This document shows positions 17,871 to 25,212 of a DNA stretch of 64,000 bases, one piece after another. Origin of the DNA: Roseibacillus sp. (GTDB taxonomy: Bacteria; Verrucomicrobiota; Verrucomicrobiia; Verrucomicrobiales; Akkermansiaceae). Under the pieces are notes generated by a model that saw nothing but the letters and a program-made list of their open reading frames with translations, was not told the origin of the DNA and made no database searches. Numbering within the stretch: the stretch's first letter is position 1; every line of letters starts with the position of its first letter. Location: positions 1-64,000 of the forward strand of contig NZAC01000053.1 in the NCBI GenBank assembly GCA_002686085.1, given 5' to 3'. A program made the translations under genes and the position numbers.

Positions 17871-18323
17871 ATGAAACTACCCATCTCACTCCGAATCTTA
17901 AATAGCTTCGCGGTGGCTCTTTTTGGCGCCTTTGCAGTATTTCAGTACAACGACATCGACCCGGCGGTTTATCACCGTGCCTCAAGTCTCGATGCTGCCC
18001 TGTGGCTTAGCTTTTACGCTCTGGTATCCGTACTTTTCGCCCTGACTCTTATAAGGCGTTCCGCCTCGCCATGGCTTCTTCTGGTCGGGGCCGTCGCCTG
18101 CCTCGCCAAAATGGGACAAACCGGCTGGGGACTCTGGATCAACATTTTCGGTCAGGAAGAATTCACCATGATGCAGGTCAGCATGTCCTCAGCTGATCCC
18201 CGGGTTGAGCTATCCCGCGAGTTCTTCGGCGCGGTGATCGCCCTTGCGGGAATAGCCGCGCTCTGGTGGCAGGGACGGCGGTTCGGACCCGAGCGCCCCC
18301 AGAAGCAGGCGGCTCCTGAATAG
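17871..18323 (+). CDS. TMEM220-like small membrane protein
   Basis: The protein has 150 residues and four hydrophobic segments (about residues 8-24, 42-60, 66-82 and 116-134). The Phe-Gln-Tyr-Asn-Asp-Ile-Asp-Pro motif after the first helix, and the Ser-Arg-Glu-Phe-Phe-Gly motif before the last, resemble the conserved motifs of the TMEM220 family, which is found in animals and many bacteria and whose function is unknown. The C-terminus is short and basic. It is the only small gene in this stretch and converges on uvrB with a 16-bp gap. Confidence 0.75.
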   Translation: MKLPISLRILNSFAVALFGAFAVFQYNDIDPAVYHRASSLDAALWLSFYALVSVLFALTLIRRSASPWLLLVGAVACLAKMGQTGWGLWINIFGQEEFTMMQVSMSSADPRVELSREFFGAVIALAGIAALWWQGRRFGPERPQKQAAPE

Positions 18324-18339
18324 CTGAGAACAATGCCGC

Positions 18340-20481
18340 TCACTTTTTTTCCGTGTTGTCGAGGCCTGCTCGCTTCTTGAGCTGCTTGATCTGGTCCCGG
18401 AGATGTGCCGCCCGCTCAAATTCCAATTTACCCGCCGCCTCCTGCATCTCTCCCTCGAGCTCGCTCAGGACATTCACCGCATCGTAGACGGAAGCCTCTT
18501 CCGCTACCAGTGACCGATTCAGCTTCTCCGCCCGGCTTCTATCGTCCTGGTACTGCTGCAGACTTTGCTGCACCGCACGGACAACGCTATGGGGGGTAAT
18601 GTTATGCTCCTCGTTATACGCCTGCTGCCTGCTGCGACGGTCCTCCGTCACATCAATCAATCGCTGGATTGAATCCGTCACTTGGTCGCAGAAAAGGACG
18701 CATTCACCCTTCACGTGACGAGCAGCTCTTCCAGCCGTCTGAATCAGGCTCGTCTCATTTCGTAGAAACCCCTCCTTATCCGCATCAAGAATACAGACGA
18801 GCGACACCTCTGGCAGGTCCAGCCCCTCCCGTAAGAGGTTAATCCCCACCAGGATATCAAATTCGGCGGCCCTGAGCTGCCTGAGAATTTCCACCCGCTC
18901 AACAGCATCAATATCTGCGTGGATGTAACGCACCTTCAACCGGGCGCCCTGCAGATACTCACTGAGGTCCTCTGCCGTCCTCTTGGTCAGGGTCGTTACC
19001 AGCACCCGCTCTCCCCTCTCACTCCTCTGCTGGCATAGCTCGATAGTCTCATCGATCTGTCCCTTGAGAGGCCTGAGGGTGAGAACCGGGTCCAGCAGGC
19101 CGGTAGGTCTCACGATCTGCTCCACAATCAGGGAATTGCCCTTACGCGACACGTCAAAGTCTTCCACGGGCTGGTCTGTAGGGCTTGGAACAATCCGAAG
19201 CTGCCGGAGGCGAATGGGGTCGATGCCCCTGTCCTTGTTCCCATAGACGGGAATGCATCCCTTGTTATCGGGTCGGGAATTGACGACCTCAAAAGGACCG
19301 GGAGTTGCACTCACATAGACTCGCTGGGTAGTCATCTCCATGAACTCCTGGAACCGCAGTGGGCGATTGTCGAGCGCACTCGGCAGCCTGAAACCATGGT
19401 CGACGAGTGAACTCTTCCGACTCAAATCACCCTCGTACATGCCACGGATCTGGGGGAGGCTGACGTGGCTCTCGTCCATGAGGACCAGAAAATCATCGGG
19501 AAAGAAGTCGAGAAGTGTGTAGGGGCGCTCCCCGGGCGCCCGACCTGTGATATGTCGCGAGTAGTTTTCTATCCCCTGGCAAAACCCCATCTCGTGCATC
19601 ATCTCAAGGTCGTACTCCGTTCGCATCTTCAATCGTTGGGCCTCGATGAGCTTTCCCTTCTCCTCAAAAAGGGCAATCTGCTCGTTCATCTCGGATCGGA
19701 TGGCGATCATGGCCTTCTTCATCTTATCCCCCGAACTGACAAACTGCTTGGCAGGAAAGAAAGTGTGCTTGTCAATGCGCTCCATGACCGCCCCGGTCAT
19801 TACGTCAATGGTGGAGATTCGATCTACTTCATCCCCGAAGAATTCGACCCTGATGGCAGTGTCCTCAAGATAAGCGGGATGTATTTCCACGACATCTCCC
19901 CTCACCCGGAATTTCCCTCTGCCGAAGGCAATATCGTTACGCTCGAAGAGGATACCCACCAAGAGACCAAGGAACTCATCACGACCCAACTGCTGCCCCT
20001 GCCAGACCGGGACCATCATGCCCTCGTAGTCGTCAGGAGATCCCAAACCGTAGATACAACTTACCGACGCAACCACCAAGACATCTTCCCGGGTGAGAAG
20101 CGACCCCATCGTACTGAGGCGCAACCTCTCGATCTCCTCATTGACGGAGGAGTCCTTCTCGATGTAGGTATCACTCCTTGGGATATACGCTTCGGGTTGA
20201 TAGTAATCGAAATAGCTGACGAAATACTCAACTGCATTGTTCGGGAAGAAATTCTTAAACTCCGAATAGAGTTGGGCCGCCAAGGTCTTGTTATGGCTCA
20301 TCACCAGCGTGGGCTTCCCCATCCGCTCGATAATATTGGCCATGCTGAAGGTCTTCCCAGACCCAGTGACCCCGAGCAGGGTCTGGTGGCGATTACCAGC
20401 CTCCAGCGATCGGACCAATTTTCCAATGGCCTGCTCCTGGTCACCCTTGACGCCATACTCGCTGACCAGTTGAAAAGACAC
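18340..20481 (-). CDS. uvrB: Excinuclease ABC subunit B
   Basis: The protein has 713 residues. Walker A is Gly37-Val-Thr-Gly-Ser-Gly-Lys-Thr44. The damage-probing beta-hairpin region (Tyr-Phe-Asp-Tyr-Tyr-Gln-Pro-Glu-Ala-Tyr-Ile-Pro) and the helicase motifs, including Asp-Glu-Ser-His and Gln-Thr-Ala-Gly-Arg-Ala-Ala-Arg, are intact. A C-terminal UVR motif for UvrC binding is present (around residues 665-700). UvrB loads onto damaged DNA from the UvrA complex and recruits UvrC in nucleotide excision repair. The start is GTG at 20481, with a weak AGG four bases upstream. I saw no recognisable LexA box in the long upstream gap, although the SOS box of this phylum may differ. Confidence 0.98.
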   Translation of the reverse strand: MSFQLVSEYGVKGDQEQAIGKLVRSLEAGNRHQTLLGVTGSGKTFSMANIIERMGKPTLVMSHNKTLAAQLYSEFKNFFPNNAVEYFVSYFDYYQPEAYIPRSDTYIEKDSSVNEEIERLRLSTMGSLLTREDVLVVASVSCIYGLGSPDDYEGMMVPVWQGQQLGRDEFLGLLVGILFERNDIAFGRGKFRVRGDVVEIHPAYLEDTAIRVEFFGDEVDRISTIDVMTGAVMERIDKHTFFPAKQFVSSGDKMKKAMIAIRSEMNEQIALFEEKGKLIEAQRLKMRTEYDLEMMHEMGFCQGIENYSRHITGRAPGERPYTLLDFFPDDFLVLMDESHVSLPQIRGMYEGDLSRKSSLVDHGFRLPSALDNRPLRFQEFMEMTTQRVYVSATPGPFEVVNSRPDNKGCIPVYGNKDRGIDPIRLRQLRIVPSPTDQPVEDFDVSRKGNSLIVEQIVRPTGLLDPVLTLRPLKGQIDETIELCQQRSERGERVLVTTLTKRTAEDLSEYLQGARLKVRYIHADIDAVERVEILRQLRAAEFDILVGINLLREGLDLPEVSLVCILDADKEGFLRNETSLIQTAGRAARHVKGECVLFCDQVTDSIQRLIDVTEDRRSRQQAYNEEHNITPHSVVRAVQQSLQQYQDDRSRAEKLNRSLVAEEASVYDAVNVLSELEGEMQEAAGKLEFERAAHLRDQIKQLKKRAGLDNTEKK

Positions 20482-21134
20482 GGAGAACCTCTACGCGCAG
20501 CTGCACCTCATTGCAAACTCCGGGACCTCAAGCTCTCTCTTCCTCGAGGAGCCAACAATAAGAGAGGCGCCACGGCTTCGAAAAAGAAACCCGGCGCCCC
20601 CCTTACCTTGCCTTGTCAGTCGAATAAGTGCCCGCTACCACCCGGGCACGTTCTGCTATGATTACCGGGAAGAAAGTCATTCTTCCCAGCTGGGTTCCGT
20701 CGGGAGGACTCAGGTTGACTGCGCTCTGGAGCCCCATGGCATACCCGGATTAAGGAGCTGCTCACGAGTTCCAGTAGACAGCCGAGACCTGCATACTGTC
20801 CTGCCATCGAAAATTGTTTTCCCTTTCCCACCTGCCTCTTTCCTCGTTTGACCAAAAGCCGATTCCGACACTCCTCGGTGATGCCCACGGCTCCGTATCC
20901 GGGGATCTTAGAAGTTGGTCTGAGCACAAGATTCAGCATACGAGGGAAGAGGTCCAGCTGCCTCCTCTGCACAACCTGTGCCAATTTAGTAAATCCTTAC
21001 CTTAAGGCATTTATTATTAACAACCCGTATATTTACTAAGGAAAAGTTAATATAAATTTCCTCACCCGGTTCTCTGTAGTTTTTACCAGATCGCCTGACC
21101 TCAATTGTAAATTTTACAGGAGAGCAGAGACAGG
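20482..21134. other. 653-bp intergenic region with several perfect hairpins
   Basis: No convincing gene is visible. The right part (20980-21060) is AT-rich. It holds a 9-bp inverted repeat (TTAGTAAAT at 20986-20994 and ATTTACTAA at 21031-21039) around a CCTTAAGG palindrome. A 13-bp palindrome (TGTAAATTTTACA, 21106-21118) lies just after the kinase stop codon. The left part has a 7-bp stem at 20628-20648 and an 8-bp stem at 20667-20687. None has a T-run in either direction, so they are not standard terminators. The region should contain the uvrB promoter and could contain a structured RNA on the minus strand. Confidence 0.5.
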
Positions 21135-23234
21135 TTAGGGAACCATTCCCATCTCCTGCAACGCGTATTCTACATCGGCGGGCCGAAGGGGCTTGGGAAG
21201 GTATCCGTTCATCCCCGCGCTGAGACAAGTCTCTCGATCGGCCTCGAACACATTTGCCGTCATCGCGATGATTGGAATGGTCGCGGTCTCACCTCCGCCC
21301 TCGCCAGCCCGGACCAATCGGGTCGCCCCAACCCCGTCCAGCTCGGGCATGTTCATATCCATGAGGATCGCCTCGTAGTCGTGCCCCTCCTGCAATTTCA
21401 CAATTGCCTCCCACCCGTTTTCAGCCGTGTGGACCTCAAATCCAAACCTCTTCAGGATCAGGCTGGCTAGCCGCGCGTTAATCGGATTGTCCTCCGCCAC
21501 CAAAATGAGACGAGTCCCCTCCACTTCCTCCTTTCCAGTATCTCCCGAAGATGGGGAGGCACGGACTGGCACTTCAAAATCCAGAACTGACGTAAGAGCT
21601 CGGAACATATCGCGCTGTCGCACCGGTTTAAACAGGACCTGACGAAATCCAGCAGCCAAAGCATGCTCCTTCTCTCCACTCAATCGCGCAGAAGTGACCA
21701 GAATCATGGGAGGCAGGAGGGACCCGGCGACTTCCGCTGCCAGCCGGGCAAACTCCAGCCCATCCATGGTCGGCATCATCATGTCGCAGAAGATGACATC
21801 ATAATGGGCGCTCCCAAGCTGCCGCAGTCCCTGCTGCCCACTGTCCACCACATCACTCTCCATGCCCCAGGTAAAAAGTCGCTTCTGGAAGAACCGTTGA
21901 TTGATCTCGTTATCATCAATTACAAGCGCCTTTCTGCCATGGAACTGACCCTTGTCTTCAATCACTGCAAATGCACTCGACTGCCCGGTCTGCAGAGGAA
22001 TCGTAAATCGGAACTCGGCTCCCTCACCAAGCCGGGAACTTGCCGAGATTTCACCTCCCATTCGTTTCACGAGGCGCTTACAGATTGCCAGTCCTAGTCC
22101 AGAGCCTCCGAATTTTCTCGTGGTAGAGACATCCTCCTGCTGGAAGGGCTCAAAAAGGCTTTCCACTTTGGATGGTTCAAACCCCACTCCTGTGTCTCTT
22201 ACTGCAAGCTCAAGGAATGGACCGGGAACCACTCGGCCATAAATTGCTACCATCCCGCGGGCTGTAAATTTCAGGGCATTCGACACCAGGTTCAGGAGAA
22301 TCTGCTTCACCCGAGCTACATCCCCGGACACTACCGCAGGGATTTCGTCGTGCAGATCATAAGTCAGCTCTACCCCTTTTTCAGAAGCTTTTGCAGCATG
22401 AAGACCAAGAACCTCCTCCACACAATCACTGAGCTCGAAATCAACCCGCTCAAGCTCGAGGCGACCGCTTTCAATCCGGGAGAAGTCGAGAAGGTCATTG
22501 ATGATATTCAGGAGTAAATCCCCGCTTTTGTGGATCAATCCGAGGTTCTCTCTTTGTTCCTCCGTCAGTTGCGAGTCGAGCAGTAATTCCGTGTAGCCGA
22601 TGATGCCGTTGAGTGGAGTCCGGATCTCATGACTCATCATCGCGAGAAACATCGACTTTGCCTTCTCCGCCCGTTCTGCTTCCTCTCTCGCGAGGTGAAT
22701 TTCGCCCAGGGCCTTCACCCTCTCCGTCACATCACGCACGATGCCATGCACAAGGGTTCGCCCCTCATATTTGACCCGGCCCCACACTACCTCTACCGGG
22801 AGGAAGGAGCCGTCCGCCCGCCGCAGCTGGGCCTCACTCCGGCTCCGGCCTGTCTGCTGAACCTCGTTCAGGGCCTGCCCGGCCACCTCAAAGTTCATCA
22901 AGTGCGAAACATACATCCCGCGTAATTGCTCGCGTGAAAAACCAGACATCCGGACCGCAGTATCATTGACCTCCACAAACGCACCGAAGCCATCGAGAAG
23001 AATGATGCCATCCATTGAGGCATTAAAGAATACCTTGAACTTTTCGTCATCGCGGTCCCGAAGATTCCACCCCTGCTCCCGGGCTCGCCGGTCGAACTGC
23101 TCCTTGAGATAGGTCAGCTCCCCGGTGGCATCCTCGAGCCGTTGCAGGGCCTCACGGTGAGCCGCCTGCTCAACCTCTAGCTGGCGGCGCCACTGCGCAG
23201 CCTCGTCCATGAGTTCACGTTGGGCTTCACTCAC
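21135..23234 (-). CDS. Hybrid sensor histidine kinase (PAS-HisKA-HATPase-REC-REC)
   Basis: The protein has 699 residues and no membrane segment, so it is a cytoplasmic sensor. An N-terminal coiled coil (about 10-55) leads to a PAS domain (65-175). The phosphoacceptor is His202 in Met-Met-Ser-His-Glu-Ile-Arg-Thr-Pro-Leu-Asn-Gly. The HATPase domain has the N, G1 (Asp-Thr-Gly-Val-Gly-Phe) and G2 boxes. Two receiver domains follow, with likely acceptors Asp484 and Asp626 and the conserved Lys-Pro near each end. There is no HPt domain in the chain, but a stand-alone HPt is encoded divergently 1.5 kb away. The gene overlaps the NtrC-type regulator gene by 4 bp, so the two are translationally coupled. 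Confidence 0.95.
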   Translation of the reverse strand: MSEAQRELMDEAAQWRRQLEVEQAAHREALQRLEDATGELTYLKEQFDRRAREQGWNLRDRDDEKFKVFFNASMDGIILLDGFGAFVEVNDTAVRMSGFSREQLRGMYVSHLMNFEVAGQALNEVQQTGRSRSEAQLRRADGSFLPVEVVWGRVKYEGRTLVHGIVRDVTERVKALGEIHLAREEAERAEKAKSMFLAMMSHEIRTPLNGIIGYTELLLDSQLTEEQRENLGLIHKSGDLLLNIINDLLDFSRIESGRLELERVDFELSDCVEEVLGLHAAKASEKGVELTYDLHDEIPAVVSGDVARVKQILLNLVSNALKFTARGMVAIYGRVVPGPFLELAVRDTGVGFEPSKVESLFEPFQQEDVSTTRKFGGSGLGLAICKRLVKRMGGEISASSRLGEGAEFRFTIPLQTGQSSAFAVIEDKGQFHGRKALVIDDNEINQRFFQKRLFTWGMESDVVDSGQQGLRQLGSAHYDVIFCDMMMPTMDGLEFARLAAEVAGSLLPPMILVTSARLSGEKEHALAAGFRQVLFKPVRQRDMFRALTSVLDFEVPVRASPSSGDTGKEEVEGTRLILVAEDNPINARLASLILKRFGFEVHTAENGWEAIVKLQEGHDYEAILMDMNMPELDGVGATRLVRAGEGGGETATIPIIAMTANVFEADRETCLSAGMNGYLPKPLRPADVEYALQEMGMVP

Positions 23235-24586
23235 ATCAATCCGTGCCGCTTCAGCTTGTTATAAATTGACTTCTCCGTCACCTCGAGCCGCCGCGCGGTC
23301 TCTGCCTTGTTTCCATTGCAGAGCTTAAGGGTCTGAACAAGGGCCTCTCTCTCCAGGTCTGACAGCGCAATACCACCAATCCCGTCTGGCACCCGCCCCG
23401 AGGGCTCGCTTCCCCGAACCGAACTCGGCAGGTCGTCTGCCAAAATTATACCGTCCTCACAAAAGGCCGCCGCTCGCTCGAGCACATTCTCAAGCTGCCG
23501 GACGTTTCCCGGCCAATCATAGGACTGCATCGCAGAAAGAGCCTCTTTCGAAAGCTTCGTGCTACGGTTCCTTCCCTGCGGAGCGATGCGCCTTAGCATC
23601 GATTCACTCAAATGGCGGAGCTCCTCAAGACGCTCTCGCAGCGGGGGCACCTCGATAGGAATGACGCTCAACCGGTAAAAGAGGTCCTCCCGGAATTGTC
23701 CCTCCTTCATACGCTGCTCAAGATCGAGATTAGTAGCCGCAATAATTCTCACGTCCGCCTCAAGGGTCTCCTCTCCACCCAACCGTTGGAACTGCCGTTC
23801 CTGCAGCACGTTCAGGAGTTTGGGCTGCAGATCGATAGGAAGATCCCCAATTTCATCGAGGAAGAGAGTTCCCCCTTTGGCCATCTCGATTTTTCCGCGG
23901 CGACGGCGCACCGCACCGGTGAAGGCTCCCTTCTCATGACCGAATAGCTCACTCTCCAGAAGTTCCCTGGGAAGTGCTGGGCAACTCACCGTAACGAAGG
24001 GCTCTTCTCCCCGCTCACTATTGGCATGTACGTGCCGGGACAACATCCCTTTGCCAACCCCACTTTCCCCGGTCAACAAGATCGTCGAGTCAAGTGAAGC
24101 CACTTTCTCCGCCTGCCTCACCACCTCCTTCATGGCTTCCGACTCTGCGACGATTTGAACTACAGGCCCCCGTCCCCCCAAAGCTTCCCGCAGCTGCTCA
24201 TTCTCTAACTCTGCTCGACGCAAGCGCTTAGCGTTGCGGAGCACCGCAAGCAACTCGTCCGGGTCAAAGGGTTTCGTCAGGTAATCGAGGGCGCCCAGCT
24301 TCATCGCCTTCACCGCCTCCGCAGCTTCGTCCACCGAAGTTAGAACCACTGCAGGTACTCCTGGGTGTTCGCGTCCAAGCCGTTCGAGTGCCCCGAAGCC
24401 ATCGAGCACGGGCATCTGGAGGTCGAGCAGAACAACGTCGGTATTCTCGGTCACCAGCTCAAGGGCTTCCGCTCCATTCTCTCCAGATCTCACCGTGAAC
24501 CCTCCCCGCTCGGCATGCATTGTCAGCAAGTTCCGGACGGTTTGATCATCGTCGGCAAGGACGAGGTTGGAGGTCTCCCCAGACAC
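23231..24586 (-). CDS. NtrC-family sigma54-dependent response regulator
   Basis: The protein has 451 residues. The receiver domain has acidic residues Asp12-Asp13 and phosphoacceptor Asp55. A AAA+ domain follows with Gly-Glu-Ser-Gly-Val-Gly-Lys-Gly (Walker A), Glu-Leu-Phe-Gly-His-Glu-Lys-Gly-Ala-Phe-Thr-Gly-Ala (the sigma54 contact loop) and Leu-Phe-Leu-Asp-Glu-Ile-Gly-Asp (Walker B). The C-terminus is a Fis-type helix-turn-helix. It activates sigma54 promoters when phosphorylated. It is encoded upstream of the hybrid kinase with a 4-bp overlap and is its probable output. The start is GTG at 24586 without a clear ribosome site. Confidence 0.96.
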   Translation of the reverse strand: MSGETSNLVLADDDQTVRNLLTMHAERGGFTVRSGENGAEALELVTENTDVVLLDLQMPVLDGFGALERLGREHPGVPAVVLTSVDEAAEAVKAMKLGALDYLTKPFDPDELLAVLRNAKRLRRAELENEQLREALGGRGPVVQIVAESEAMKEVVRQAEKVASLDSTILLTGESGVGKGMLSRHVHANSERGEEPFVTVSCPALPRELLESELFGHEKGAFTGAVRRRRGKIEMAKGGTLFLDEIGDLPIDLQPKLLNVLQERQFQRLGGEETLEADVRIIAATNLDLEQRMKEGQFREDLFYRLSVIPIEVPPLRERLEELRHLSESMLRRIAPQGRNRSTKLSKEALSAMQSYDWPGNVRQLENVLERAAAFCEDGIILADDLPSSVRGSEPSGRVPDGIGGIALSDLEREALVQTLKLCNGNKAETARRLEVTEKSIYNKLKRHGLM

Positions 24587-24768
24587 TTAGGATATCTTAA
24601 CTATTTTACCGCGGAATTCCCACAATAAACTCCCGGGGAAAAGAACCCCTTACACCCTACCACACCTGCAAATATACCCCGACTTGGTGGGTCCATGCGC
24701 CCCACAAGCCTCGGGCAGCCCTGCCCTTGCTCTTTTCCCAACCCACGCAGAAGCGTATAGTTACCGCC

Positions 24769-25104
24769 GTGACCCTCCTTGATCACGCCCAGCTCGATGC
24801 CATGGCAGCCGGCCAGCCCGGTCTTCTGCTTCCCATCGTGCACGACTTTGCCTCGCACGGACGAGACCAACTAGTGACCCTCGAGTCCACTCTCGCCGAC
24901 AACCGAATCGAGGAGAGCCGCGGGATCCTTCACCAGCTTAAAGGCTCCGCAGGAACAATGGGCATGGCCCAGTTCGCGGATATCTGCCGGAAATGTGAAG
25001 AGCAACTCGCCAACAATCAACCTCCTACCCGCCTTCCGGAACTGGCCTCCCTGCTGCAAGAATCTATCGATCATGCCATCGCCCACCTTGAGGGGCCACG
25101 CTAG
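24769..25104 (+). CDS. Stand-alone HPt phosphotransfer protein
   Basis: From the GTG at 24769 the protein has 111 residues. A TTG 42 bp upstream would add a poor N-terminus. The phosphoacceptor is His55 in Leu-His-Gln-Leu-Lys-Gly-Ser-Ala-Gly-Thr-Met-Gly-Met, a textbook HPt helix, and the rest is a helical bundle. It is divergent from the kinase/regulator operon with a 182-bp gap. It would complete the route from kinase His202 through a receiver Asp, HPt His55 and the regulator Asp55; the route is inferred from the domains present. Confidence 0.9.
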   Translation: MTLLDHAQLDAMAAGQPGLLLPIVHDFASHGRDQLVTLESTLADNRIEESRGILHQLKGSAGTMGMAQFADICRKCEEQLANNQPPTRLPELASLLQESIDHAIAHLEGPR

Positions 25105-25212
25105 CTTTTCTAAAAGCTCTCACGGGGAGTCAATCGCCTCCCTGGATCGGGACCCCATGGCTTCTGATTGAAATTTTCCTCAAAGTGGGCATCGTCCCGC
25201 CCCCCTTACATC

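Noticed and set aside
18324-18360. Bidirectional terminator between the TMEM220-like gene and uvrB
   Set aside because: Only a 4-bp stem precedes the T-run, too weak to call.
20616-20984. 122-codon minus-strand frame upstream of uvrB
   Set aside because: It begins with TTG, has no ribosome site near a usable start, shows no recognisable domain and crosses the hairpins, so it looks like chance.
21106-21118. LexA/SOS box for uvrB
   Set aside because: The palindrome does not match the known CTGT-N8-ACAG or GAAC-type boxes and lies over 600 bp from the uvrB start.
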